From Kryptolebias marmoratus (taxonomy: Eukaryota > Chordata > Actinopteri > Cyprinodontiformes > Rivulidae): a stretch of 64,000 nucleotides of DNA. The notes beneath the pieces were generated by a model, which saw only the letters and a program-made list of their open reading frames with translations, was not told the DNA's origin and ran no database searches. Positions within the stretch are counted from its first letter, which is position 1. Every line of letters begins with the position of its first letter. The position numbers were made by a program, and so were the translations under genes. Below, piece by piece: positions 10,963 to 48,800 of this stretch. The stretch is from the NCBI RefSeq assembly GCF_001649575.2, contig NC_051432.1:21149323-21213322 (forward strand), written 5' to 3'.

Positions 10963-12590
10963 GAAAAAAATGCATATTTTTTATGTAATACAGGTAATGG
11001 GGGTTCGAGCTCTTGTTTGTCTTTGTAAAATAGACTGAACTGCTTCCTAGATTAGCCATATTCTTTTCAGTGAAATGCCTTTCATGACTTAGAATAAAAA
11101 GAGATATATTAGAGCAGCAGATAATGTGCGTGGGTCACTGTGTTTCCTCCCAGATCTCAAAGTTCCTGTTAGTTTTTTTGTTTTGAAACTTTAAACAGTC
11201 CGATATTTGTGCATCGAGCTAACTGGTTTGTATTTATACAACCTGTATTTTAGTAAATCTGACCGGCATCTGTGTTGCATTTTATTCATATTCATAACAG
11301 AAAGAGAGAATGATTAAATGCGAGAAGCAGTGAGTCTTTACATCCTTTTAGTATTGAAAGTATTGAGATAGGTCATATAGTGGTGAAACATGAGTGTATA
11401 TTTATATATTTTTTTTTCATAAAAACATTTCCATTTGGAGACAGTTGTCTTGATGTAGAAAAGATTTTGCAACAAGTTAAATAATCGGTAGAGCACATTA
11501 TGTTTGAACATCACTCTGTCCTTGACTGATCTGGTTCGACTGTCCCCGTCGGCCAATCAGCTTTTTCCTGTATAAAGGACATTCAGCATGAAAAACAGGA
11601 CGGCCTTGATTATTTCAGCGAAGAAAACGAAGTTTTACCCCCTAAATTAATCACCAGGAGTAAAGATTGTTTGTAAATGTTGAACGGAAGATGATTTACG
11701 TTGTGCTCCGAGATCATTTGCACATTTTTCACATTTTGTCCACAAATTGAATTAACTAAAAAACAGGTAGAAAACGTGTGCCACACGACGTCATTAAAGT
11801 TTGCGGGTAAAGCTGTTTGATTTAGAATAAACAAAAGGAAAGTATGAGGTACCCTTGCATTTGCATCAAATGCTTGATTGTGTTTAATTTGAAGGTGTTA
11901 AGAGGGATCATTCTGGCTTGATATTGGGACAGCTGATACCTTTAATGACCTGACTACTGCCCCCTCCCAACACACACACACACACCACCCACTCATTCTC
12001 CCACATGAAGTGCTTGAACTTTGGACTGATGAGTTAAACACTAAGTAGACCAGAATTTTTGGGGGCTGCCAGCCTCCTTCTGTCAGCGGGTGACTCCGGT
12101 CGCTGCTTTTTGCTGTTGTTTTACACGGTGAATGTTTCAGGGTTATTCTTTTCTCATAGCAGTTGAATGCAAATTGGTCCTTGTGATTTAATTTAGGAAT
12201 TGTATCGGTGGCCTGGTTTAATGCTCGCCGTTCTTTGTATGACTTTGTGTCGTTTTTTTATTCTCTTTTTACTTTTCATTTTCAGCTGGATGACCTTACC
12301 TTATTTAGTGTTTTTGTGTGTCCTTGGTTATGGGTTTGTTGATGTAACAAATTTCTGTTCTGCTTTCAAAGCAGTTTTCTGCGTCAACCTGCGTGAGAAA
12401 TACTCTTTTGTTAACCATCGTTTTGGTTCACAGGACGGTACGGATATATGACTTTTTTTTTTCTTTTCTTTTGGATTAAAATCTTTGTCTTTTTTTGTCC
12501 CAATGAAAAGTGTGATTTGGTAACTTTGTGACTGGCAGTTTTGAGTCACGCAGGGTTGCAGTTTTTGACCTTGTTTTCGTGCCGTTTCAG
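9334..12590 (+). other. abca1: abca1 intron 1
   Basis: A 3.3-kb intron. It holds an inverted pair of short motifs at 9990-10042 (see findings), a CTCF-like site near 10541-10560, an A-run at 10591-10609 and an ATA microsatellite at 10928-10962. No coding exon is supported; open frames here are short and carry no recognisable domain. Confidence 0.75.
10928..10962. repeat. (ATA)n microsatellite in abca1 intron 1
   Basis: About eleven trinucleotide repeats in a row. Confidence 0.95.
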
Positions 12591-12633
12591 TGAGGAGCTG
12601 GAGTTTGCTCAGTGAGGTTGGGAAGACGGCGAC

Positions 12634-39018
<26,385 letters not shown>

Positions 39019-39930
39019 ATGCACAAAACCAGTGGGAGTTGCTACACTTCACCCACCCTCCCCCTCAAACTTCAAAATATGGACCACTAACTTGTGGGGG
39101 AGAGACAAACTGTGTTCATTTTTTTATTTCTATTTTTTTAGTCTTTTTTTAATTGTTGTCATTCTCAGTGGACCTGCACCTCATCGCACAGCCTTTTGCG
39201 AAGGCAACGGGCCGCGGGTATCCTGACAGACACTGAAACAATGAAAACTCAATGCAAATCAATGCAAGAAATATAAATATATAAGTACCTTTTAGGATTA
39301 GAAGCTAGTATTGTGAGGGTGGGAGACTGGTGCTTCTCCTTCACGAGGTGGACTGGGAGAAAGAAGACGCTTGAAGTGACAGCAGGATTTGAATTCCACT
39401 GGAAGGTCTGGTTACCAACTTCTGGACAAGTTACACGGGGGGGGAAAGTAGAAGGAAATATCTTGAGTTTTTCATCCCCATTCCTCAAAGTAGTAAGCAG
39501 TAGTCCGTGGGGCTGTGTACATGCTACTGTGTAGAGTTTGTGACGTTGAATCATTCACTGCCAGCTATTGAAAGATGGACTGACTATGTTTTTATTCAGG
39601 GTCGAACCTCTCTCAATATGTTTTTGTTACCGAGTGCAGTTTTTATAATGGTTAAAAGAAAAGATACAACCATTGAAAATCCCATTTCTGTCACAAATGT
39701 GCAATCATTGTGTTAATTTTTTTTGTGCTAATCTGAAGAAATTTCCTTTTAGACAAACATATTTAAGTTGTTTTCTTGTTTTTGTATAATAGTTCAGACT
39801 GCTAACCAAGTTGTTCTTTTGGTTGTTGTTGTTGTTGTTCTTGGTGTCCTTAACATTTGTCCAGCACAGTGCCTAATACTGGTGGAGAATCAAATCTGAG
39901 CACTCCATTAAAAACAACAATGTATGTAGG
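39019..39930 (+). other. abca1: abca1 3' UTR (proximal part, end not determined)
   Basis: Follows the TGA at 39016-39018. A candidate poly(A) signal ATTAAA is at 39907-39912; later ones are ATTAAA near 41411 and AATAAA at 42048-42053. Human ABCA1 has a 3' UTR above 3 kb, so the transcript may run well beyond 39930. Confidence 0.55.
39250..39267 (+). promoter_or_regulatory. abca1: Two adjacent miR-33 8-mer seed sites in the abca1 3' UTR
   Basis: CAATGCAA occurs at 39250-39257 and again at 39260-39267, about 230 nt after the stop codon. CAATGCA pairs with nucleotides 2-8 of miR-33, and the final A makes both 8-mer sites. Human ABCA1 is the classic miR-33 target with clustered sites early in its 3' UTR. 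Confidence 0.8.
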
Positions 39931-40267
39931 CTGCCAAGGAATGTACGAGACCAATACCAACATGCATCAAAGCACGGATTTTTATTATTCTGCTACTTTC
40001 TTTGTGAAGAAACTTGTTTTTTGTCTTGGTCATTGTCAGATTCAAAACACACACACAAAAAAAAATAGTGGTTCTTAAATGTTCGTTCAAGCTGTTTGTT
40101 CTGCTTTTACTGGTTTTCCTCGTCCTGCCCTCTTCGAATGAAGGCTGATCAGAACAAACAAGAGTGGGTTTAAGATTTCTTTAGAATTTAGATTTGCTTT
40201 TGGAGGAAACATGGAAATATACTGCATGCTTTCCATTTGGCCGCACACGGTGGACTATCAGTGCTTC

Positions 40268-40291
40268 TGTGTGTGTGTGTGTGTGTGTGTG
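40268..40291. repeat. (TG)n microsatellite
   Basis: A 24-bp TG run at the start of the locally duplicated block; a second TG run stands in the other copy at 42349-42369. Confidence 0.9.
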
Positions 40292-41494
40292 CGAGCCAAA
40301 GCATGCCATAGATCTATGTTTGCAGGACGAGGGCCGGGCTCTGTGGTATTACTCTTGGATTACTGACACATTTAGTGTCTACAATGGAAATATGGTTTCG
40401 GTCATGGCCTTTATGAGGGCACAGTGGGAGCGCTTTAAAGCTGAACCAGTACCAGGATGGATGTTATGTACAGTAGCAGTTTAGTGATGTTAATGCCACT
40501 GGAGTGAACTAACAGTGTATGTGCCAAACGGAGCCGAACTCTGATTCATCAGCACGATCCTAAGCAGGCGACTGTTTCAGTTCAGCTTGTGCTTCGATTC
40601 ACCCATCAGCTCGGTTCTGAAAGCAAAAGTGGCTCGTACAGCAAACGTGCGCACTCTTATTTATTCTTCAAAGCGACTGCGAGTTCACTCTGTCCTGTGG
40701 AGACGTTGCCAAAATCTAATCCTGTCTGTCTGTAAACTGCAGGTCAGCCGTTGAGTTTGAGACATTTCAAACAATTGTTTAAAACCGTAAATGAATAAGC
40801 CAGACCGAACACGAGGACCATCGAAATTTAAATTGTGCTTCTAATACTTTATAGTCCAAAAAAAAAAGTAACCAAGTATATCCAGGGTTTAAACAGATGA
40901 CAGATTGTCATTACAGGTGCTCTCTCTCGTGCAAAATCTTCAAAGGGGTTTGCATTATCTCTGGGATCCACTACCTTCCACCAACAGAGGGTTTGATTTT
41001 TGTCCTCCAAAATCCCCCCTTTTTTTTGGTTGTTTTATTTAAAGAATTTGAGCACTTTACAGGCTTAGCAGCCTTTAGTTTCCAGCATTTAGATGTAGAG
41101 GTTTACAAACACAAATGTGTACAAACTAATCTCTGCACTAGACAAAACAGACACGAGAAACAACAGACCACTGCAGGACGATGTTTGCTAAGAAAAAAAA
41201 CTTGAAATGAAGAGCAAACTCTTACGTGCGTGAGAGAAATGTGATTTGGTGAAATATTGAAAAGCAGAGGGACATAAAGAGAGAAATAGAGAACGGCATT
41301 AAGGTGGTGATTTTTCTCTTCTTGTTCTCGATTATATTGTTTGTTTACATTTTTGAGTATTGCAGCTGTTTGAGTCTGTTACCCATTGTGCATATAGTTA
41401 TTCTTTACATTATTAAAAATTCAAATGTTTTGAGAAAAAAAAAAAAGACTGATTGGTTATTCCCTGATGCTGAAAGGTGTGTGTGTGTCTGTTA

Positions 41495-41760
41495 CCAAAA
41501 TATCTCATGAACCACTGAACGGATATTAATTAAAATTTCTATTTTTGGATGTGCCTCTACAACTAATAACTTTTGGAGTCAGTCCAAATCAAGATGTCCG
41601 CCACAGCTAATCAATTTTAGCCAACACAGAAATGGCTATAACTTAGTCAGTTTAACAGATATTGAGCTAAAATTTGCTGCGGTAGTAGCTGAGAGTCAAT
41701 CACAACACATACTCTGAGTGCAACATCTGACAATATCACGAGCTTGTACATCTGCCAAAC
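41495..41760 (+). repeat. Dispersed repeat R1, copy 3
   Basis: Carries ATATCTCATGAACCACTGAA and CTTTTGGAGTCAGTCC. It stands just upstream of the dead Kazal exon. Confidence 0.75.
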
Positions 41761-41832
41761 AAACAGCTGAAGAACCAGTAGAACCGGCCTCCTCACAGGT
41801 TCCTGTCATTCTGTTATTCATCCATCAGCATC

Positions 41833-41882
41833 AGGACAGAGTTTGCTGTTTTTCTGGGACTTCTGCTCATCTGTCGCTGCAG
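41833..41882 (+). pseudogene. Dead copy of Kazal inhibitor exon 1
   Basis: These 50 bp and their flanks align with exon 1 of the intact gene (43180-43231), including the run TGGGACTTCTGCTCATCTGT, the donor CTGCAG|GTAAAA and about 100 bp of shared flank on each side. The start codon is AGG instead of ATG, and 2 bp are missing near the end, which breaks the frame. No copy of exons 2-4 follows before the intact gene. Confidence 0.75.
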
Positions 41883-42348
41883 GTAAAAAACAGAAAAGAA
41901 CAACACTTTCTCAAAACACAAAAAGTATTTTACGCACTTTTGACATACTAACAAGATGGACAAACTCGGAACCAAACATTAATCGGTCCTGTCAAGAACT
42001 CTTTCAGTACAAACAAAGAACTTGAATCTAAAAAGGCAATCAAAACAAATAAAAACGTTCTTTTTTCCCCCCTCTCTTCTTCCTCTACCTTTTATTGCAG
42101 GAACATATTCTGTTTATACTTGAGTTTTCAATATTTTTTGTCTAAAAATGTTACAAAAAAAAGGAGAAGCACAGTAAAGTTCTGTTCATGTGAACCTCAA
42201 ATTGGTCTTTATTTGTGAAAGTAAAAGCCCCGAACGCGATATGATGTCAAAAGTGGAGCGGCTTTGAGGCTCAAATGGAGGTGCAGACAAGCCAGACGGA
42301 TGGAAAAAATAAAAAGCGACTTTTATTGTCCACAGTTGACCATCAGTG

Positions 42349-42369
42349 TTTGTGTGTGTGTGTGTGTGT
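42349..42369. repeat. (TG)n microsatellite
   Basis: A 21-bp TG run in the second copy of the local duplication. Confidence 0.9.
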
Positions 42370-42564
42370 CTGAAAGAGAGAGAGACAAAGCATGGCAAAG
42401 ATTCATGTTTGCAGGAATGAGCTCTGCTGCATTACTTTTGGATTACTGGGATATTTAAAAGCTAAACTTAAGTTTAGGCAAGAAAATCCAAACGTGCTTT
42501 TGGGCCATGACTTTTGTGTTTGACCAAGTTCTTTGTTTTAAAATTCTGCCATTAACTATTTGGA

Positions 42565-42790
42565 GTCAACTCTGTTTGTTAACAAAAATATCTCATGAAC
42601 TTCTTGGGCAAATTTAATGAAACTTTCAGAAAGTAATGTACAACAGAACAACACAAAAATGGCTGTAACTCAGCCAGTTTTACAGATACTGAGCTTAAAT
42701 CTGATGTGGTAGGAACTGAGAGATATTTACAACACATCCTCTGAGTGGGACATCTTGCACTATCACATGAGATTGTGCATAACGTTACTT
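42565..42790 (+). repeat. Dispersed repeat R1, copy 4
   Basis: Carries AATATCTCATGAACTTCTTG and ACACAAAAATGGCTGTAACT. It stands upstream of the intact Kazal exon 1. Confidence 0.75.
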
Positions 42791-43072
42791 TCAAGGTTTT
42801 TACCATAAAAGGCTTCTCAGCATAAGATGGACTTAATAAAACTCCGACATGAAAATCACTTGATATGCATCCTTTCAAGGAATGCTTGGCCCCTAATTTT
42901 ATTCTGTATTCTTCTGTATTCTGTGCAGAGACAATAAAACGTGAGCTTGTCACATGGAAGATTAGAGCTACTGAACAACAACAGATATTTTTACTGTATG
43001 CTCGTAATGTGTTCAATGTGCTTCCAGAGTGTTCAAGCAGCTGTGTGTCTGGTTTCATCTGCCGCGTTCCCA

Positions 43073-43075
<3 letters not shown>

Positions 43076-43104
<29 letters not shown>
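43076..43104. repeat. (CA)n microsatellite
   Basis: A CA run 75 bp upstream of the Kazal start codon. A long minus-strand open frame across it comes from the repeat. Confidence 0.9.
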
Positions 43105-43107
<3 letters not shown>

Positions 43108-43179
43108 CAATTACACCACCAGTAAAAACGGGCTTACTCGCAGGTATCTGTCGTTCTCTGTTATTCATTCACCAACATC

Positions 43180-44965
43180 ATGATCGGGAGAGCTGTTCTG
43201 CTGGGACTTCTGCTCATCTGTGTGGCTGCAGGTAAAAAAAGGACAACACCTTTACATGAAAACAAAAAGTTGTTTAGATACGTTTGACATTTGGTAGTCT
43301 GAACTTAAAAAATTGAGTCACTTTAACTCTTTGATGCAGCTTTTTAAATAATGGTCAGCGCAAATACGTACAAAGTGATTTAAATTCAGTTGTAGAAATC
43401 ATTATACATTATTATACTAGATTTTTAAATTTAAGATGTGTCTTATTTTGTTCCCCTTTTTCTAAGATGAAGCTGAGAAATCTGGACTCATGAGAGAGGT
43501 GACAAAGTTTTTAATCAAGTTGTTCGTGTGTTTGGAAAAGTGTGTCACTTTCGATGCATGTGAAAAAAAATATCCCTATTAATGGATCTTTAAGTACCCA
43601 TTTTAATGTGAGAGATTTTGTTTTATCTCTTTAAAACGTTTGCATTTCTGGCAGCCCTCTTGTCCTGACATGGGGGAGATTGTGGCGTGCCCTCTGAACC
43701 TCGCTCCCGTGTGCGGCAGCGATGGAAACACTTATGCCAACGAGTGTACCCTCTGTGTGCAGAGACAGTGAGTCCACACAGCTGCTCCACACTCCATACA
43801 GACACACACACTTGCTCACTTTCACACATAATGACTGTCCACAGACTGAAGGGTGAGTTTGTCTCCCCCTGGTGGTGACCAAACGGCAGATTCTTTTTGT
43901 AAAGATCACATTATCTCCTCCAGACAGCTGTTCAGAGAGCCTCAATTTGGAGAAATAGGAGTTGAATTCTGACCAAAGTGACGAGCTATGCCCAAGCGAG
44001 ACTTAGACCAAAGAGGACTGCTGCCGTCAAGTCAATTTCATATCATAGTTGTTTATATATAAATAAATAGAAACACACTTTGGTCTTAGCCCTGTTTGAA
44101 CCAGCTGTTAGCTCGTCAGTTTGTCAGAATTAAACTTTATTTCTCCAAAATTAAACATCAGTTGTTTATAACCTTTTAACAGAACCACTTCAAAAGATCT
44201 GAACTATCCCTTTAAAACATGAAACAAGCTTTTACTAAAGACGCCAAAGTCTTAAACAAAGATCCTACGTGATCCGTTAGTGCTCAGAGGAAGTGTTGAG
44301 AATGACTCTGAGCCACTATCATATCAAACTTTACCTCAATATTTGTAAAATTGTGGGTTTTTTTTTTTCTTTCTTTCTTTGTAAAGTAGTAATGGCGGCC
44401 ATCTTGAATTGGGCAGGCTCGAAAGGTTAATCAGTTGTAGATGTACATCCAGTGATTGTTTTCTGAGAGTTTTGTTAAAATTTGTTAACTAGTTTATAAG
44501 AACTTTTGCTAGCAGATAGATAAATGAATGCACGCACACACACACAAGCAATTACATGATGAACCTCTTTTCATACATTTTTTGAAAAATGTATTTTACA
44601 AAAAACTTTGGTTCTTCAAATAATGGCAAAAAAAAGATCACAGTGTATTTTATCAACTGGTCGTTCTTCTTGCAAATGTTGTCTATAAATGATTTTTATC
44701 TTCATTTTTAAACACATTAGTCTCTTTTTGTTACAATTTACATCTATCATTTCAACCTTTGTATTTATGCAATCCCCTCACACACCTCATTTTTTTTGTA
44801 TGAACTTAACAAATGTGACTCGTGATTTCACCTTATTATCTGTTTTTACTATAAGAAGCTGATCTGAATCTCAGCTGACAGTGAGTAACAACCACATTAT
44901 GTCACCATTCTCTCCTCAGAACAACCAAGATGAACATTTTGATCGTAAAGGAGAAAAGTTGCTGA
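43180..44965 (+). CDS. Secreted single-domain Kazal-type protease inhibitor (SPINK-like)
   Basis: Exons 43180-43231, 43467-43498, 43655-43767 and 44920-44965 join to 80 aa. Residues 1-17 are a signal peptide (MIGRAVLLGLLLICVAA). Six cysteines at 31, 40, 48, 59, 62 and 80 fit the Kazal pattern, with the signature VCGSDGNTYANEC. The final cysteine is the last residue. In Kazal inhibitors the reactive P1 residue is the second after Cys2: here Leu42 (CPLN), which favours chymotrypsin-, elastase- or subtilisin-like targets over trypsin. The four-exon layout with signal-peptide exon is typical of SPINK genes. AATAAA follows at 45042. Intron 3 holds two mobile-element copies. The exact orthologue is unknown, so I give no symbol. 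Confidence 0.88.
43948..44215. mobile_element. Foldback element, copy B, in Kazal gene intron 3
   Basis: Arms at about 43948-44016 and 44080-44153 match those of copy A (TTTGGAGAAATAG, GAATTCTGACCAAAGTGACG, ACCAAAGAGG). The right end reads GAACTATCCCTTTAA; TTAAAGGGATAGTTC is a common end of fish piggyBac-type MITEs, which target TTAA. The left end is not recognisable. Confidence 0.6.
44275..44565 (-). repeat. Dispersed repeat R1, copy 5 (minus)
   Basis: Lies in intron 3 of the Kazal gene. Shares GTTAGTGCTCAGA, GTAGATGTACATCCAGTGAT and AGCAATTACATGATG with copy 1. Confidence 0.75.
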
Positions 44966-45041
44966 CCTGGAAGGCTGACAGTAACGTCACCAAGAGGCCG
45001 AACCAGGAAGGATCACATCATCTTCCCTAAACTGGCATTGC

Positions 45042-45047
45042 AATAAA
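45042..45047 (+). terminator. Poly(A) signal of the Kazal gene
   Basis: AATAAA, 77 bp after the stop codon. Confidence 0.75.
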
Positions 45048-45065
45048 ATCTGAATTTCAGTATTT

Positions 45066-45860
45066 GTGGTTCTGATATTTTATTTATTTAAGGTGTTAGG
45101 TGATAATGTTCCTCTGTGAGCTGAAAGCAGCAGGTGAATGATTTGCTGGTTATCTGGATGGGTGAGCTCATTGTTGACACATGCCTCAGACTAAACGACA
45201 CAGCGGTCAAAGACATTTATTGTGTTAGAAGAGAAGAAAAAAAACGACTGTCTGCAAACAAAACAAAGCCGGACATAAAGACAGAAACCGATGGATCCTG
45301 TGGTCAAAGGTCAGCCGAGTCACATGGTGGAAACCAGGAAATGGAGTTGTGGTTTTAATCCACAGCTGCTTCCCTTCTCCTCACAGAAGAGCAGATCTAA
45401 AGGTTTCTCAGCTTCCATGAACTGACTGACCAACGATGATAAGAAACTCGGAGGAACAGAAGTAAGTACAGCCTTTCGGTTCCGTACCATGACACATTTT
45501 ACTTCACCACAGTCAGCTTTTAGTTGAGCACAACCTCTTTGAATCCAGTCATTACAAAAGTAGACATGAAGTCCAGTTTGTTGACATATTGAGAGAGTCA
45601 TCCATTTGTTTTGAGGTCTGTTTAATTAAACCTTGTTAATGATCAGTGCAGCGTATCCTGGTCAGAGGGAATGGCAGAAAGCAGAAGTCGTCCAGAGTAG
45701 TTAGTAGTTGTTGACAACCAACTAAATACATAAATCAAAAGGATCTTAACATTAACATCAACTTCGGCTGAAATGGGAAAACAAATAACAGCAAGTGCAC
45801 CCGGCCACAATGACCTGTTGTTTCACTCCTCTGCACAAACAATCAGGTCCTCATCTTCAA
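45066..45860 (+). other. Kazal gene to stra6l intergenic stretch
   Basis: About 0.8 kb that must hold the stra6l promoter and 5' UTR. No TATA box or CpG-rich patch stands out. A possible acceptor (AATCAG at 45841-45846) just before the ATG suggests an upstream noncoding exon that I could not place. Confidence 0.45.
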
Positions 45861-48800
45861 ATGGCTTCCTTGTTTTTCCATTATTTACACAGGTAAGTTT
45901 ACATACTTAAAAAAGTAACAAACTTTTGATCAATAACATTAATCACCAACTATATCGCAGAAAAACAAGAACCTGAATTAAAACCTTGTAGGTTTTCTAA
46001 CAGACCCGGTCTCTTCTCGTGACATCACCGCTTTCTAATCTGCGGCCCAGGTTTGTGACGAAACAACTAAAATTACAGGAACCATTAAGTATTCAACCAA
46101 CTATCAACACCGTCTGCATCAGTTCAAACCAAAATAGAAATGTAAATAATCTGAAATCGAATACAGAGCATATACAAACCCGGGATACCTGATGTCTGCA
46201 GAATATAAAATCAAACAGACTGCTGGCTCAGACTAACGATGCAGAGTAAAACTCTGACTCGGACATTATCCTAACTTGCCTGGGATCAGTTATGTTTGGA
46301 TCCATTGTGTTTGTTAGCGCTCATATTCACTTCTTTTTATATTACAGCCTTTCCAGTCCCTCCAGCATTGTAAGCTGTCAAAACAACATCTCGGTGGACC
46401 TCTTCCTGCATCTTTCACTCGTACCAGCTGTAAGTCTTGCATTCGTGGCTCCTGTACAAAAAGAATAAAGGGTTCACCTATTTCATGTTTTCCTGAGATA
46501 CTGTTTTATGAAAACGCTTGGCATCCATTTTGTGTCGGCCCGACCACCCTGAGGGAACAGTGAGTGAACCAGCTCAGATAAAAGCAGTTTATTTTATCAG
46601 CAAGCATTAGATAAACATGAAATAAAACCATCAATTACAGAGGAAACGGATATAATGGTGGCAGAAATTCAGTTATCATTTGATCATATGTTGTGTTTTC
46701 TCAATGTTAAACAGAATCCTGTGAACTGATCCTTTCATTTTCTGGTGGTCATTGGGCAAGACACGGGCTGTACCCACCGATTTAGAGTCACAGATTAATC
46801 TAACATGCATGCCTTTTAGAGGAAACTCACACATGCACAGGGAGAACATGCAGAAAGGCCCCAGCCAGGAATCAAACCTGCAACCTAACCGACTGCGCCA
46901 CCATTCAGCCCACGAAGCTTCTCTAAAACAGAACACGAAACTGCCTTATTAGAACCAACACAGAAGATGAACTCCTGTTGTAAAAAAGCATAAATTACAC
47001 TAATAAAACGCAAATAAATAATCAGATAGGCAGAAAAACGTGAAGGAATGAGAGTAAGTTTAAGACTTTTTTAAAAAAAACAGTTGTCTTCCTGAACTAT
47101 CAGTTAGTTCTTACTTTCACTCAGATGCGATTCTATCCTTAGGGGTGGAAATTAGCACCCGCCACCGGCCAAATGCGGGTAAATATTTGAAGTGGGTGAA
47201 TTTGATCAACACACACGCCACTGTGGCGGGTTGGCAATTTGAACAGAAAAGGTGTTATTTGTCCTCTTGACATATAGGGGGCAGCAATGTGCTCGAGTTG
47301 CTGCTGTTACGTCGAGCCGTGTTCCCCCATCAGATACGGTTCCCCCTGCGTCTCCGTAAATAATGACTTATCTATTAACAGAATTGTTTAGAGGGGCAAA
47401 TATTTCTCATTAAGAAAACAAAAAAACATCATTCTTTTAAAACTAAAATGTGCTAATAATATCATAATACAGAGGAATAAACACAGGTAAGGAGATGTTG
47501 GTAATTTATTTTTGTCCTGTGTTTTAGAGGGGGAACCGATTATTTCAGACGGCTGAAATATTTTGTTCCCCCCTGGTAACTTTAGCAAAAAAAGAACAAA
47601 TGTCTCCAAATTCACAGGACTTGTTGTTCATGGTGAGAGAAATAAACACAGTTAAGGACTTTTTGGTAAATTATTTTTGTCCCATGTTTTAGAGGGGGAA
47701 CCGATTATTTCAGACGGCTGAAATATTTTGTTCCCCCCTGGTAACTTTTGCAAAAAAAGAACAAATGTCTCCAAACACAGTTAAAGACTTGTTGTCCATG
47801 ATGAGAGGAATAAACACAGTTAAAGACTTGTTGGTAAATTAACTAGTTGTTGGATAATTAATGATCATTCAACCCGAATGTTATTTAGATAAAAGCGAGC
47901 CACTATGGCTGGTGGACAAAATTTTTAATTTCCACCCCTGTTTTCAATGCTCCCATAATAAGAGCTGATATCTTATCTGGCAGGTGCTGATCACAGCGGT
48001 GCTGTCGTTCCTCCAGAGGCGAGCTCAGAGACTGGCCATTGACCACAGGCTGGCTTTCCTCGAAGGACGGTTTGGTATTGTGGTGTAAGTCAACAACAGT
48101 TGTCGGTAAAAGGGAACTAATTCCTTATTATTCAAATCACCCAAATGCCTGTCTGTATTGTGTGCCCCAGGCCTTTGGATACAGTCGGCAGCCTCAGTAA
48201 CCGCTGGTCTTATGGATTTGCATATGGCGCCGTGTCGAGCAGCGTTCTGCTGCTCTTCTCTGAAAAGTACATCCCCTTCAGCATCGTGCCCTGGGCCAGA
48301 AGTACAGAGGGGTTTTTTTCTCTATCATTTTCATTGTCATGGCTCATATAATTACTGCGCCTGATACGCTGTTCTCTGTTGACTCCAGCCATAGTGTATC
48401 TGATTGGAGCTTTAGAAGTGGGCCTGGTGTATTTCCCTTTTTTCGCCTGCCTGTCGACACCGTTCAGAATGACCGGCGCTGTGCTGGGAATCCTCTACTC
48501 TGTGTCCTGGTAAACATTAATTGGCTGAACGCTGATTCAGCATTCACATTATTGTTTTCTGGATTTAATTTTTTATTTTCTGTATGGTTTTTGTAATCTA
48601 ACTCCTTCTGTGTACTTTATACTAATTTAGCCATTCATATATCAAAACATTTAGCTCAATCAAATGGGTGCTCTGATTTTTGTTTTTATGACTTTTACAG
48701 TTTTCAAAATATTTCATTTTATTTACAGTTATTTTCACCATACGAAAACATTCAGATGTTTTTAATTCCTTCAAAAACATTGTTTTTAAATCTGCCTCAG

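Larger units (their letters stand above)
40195..43300. repeat. Local direct duplication upstream of the Kazal gene
   Basis: The order [TG run, AAAGCATG-like segment, TTTGCAGGA, TTGGATTACTG] [R1 repeat] [Kazal exon 1] occurs twice: about 40260-40380, 41495-41760 and 41833-41882, then 42340-42450, 42565-42790 and 43180-43231. Parts align clearly though diverged, and spacing differs, so the copies are old and have gained or lost sequence between blocks. Confidence 0.6.
46430..47983 (+). other. stra6l: stra6l intron 2
   Basis: A 1.55-kb intron. It holds a partial copy of a fish dispersed repeat (46780-46912) and an 800-bp TIR element (47141-47939) that ends 44 bp before exon 3. Confidence 0.85.

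Noticed and set aside
42579..43103. Minus-strand open frame of 174 codons
   Set aside because: It begins in a CA/TG microsatellite, crosses repeat R1 and the Kazal upstream region, and resembles no protein family.
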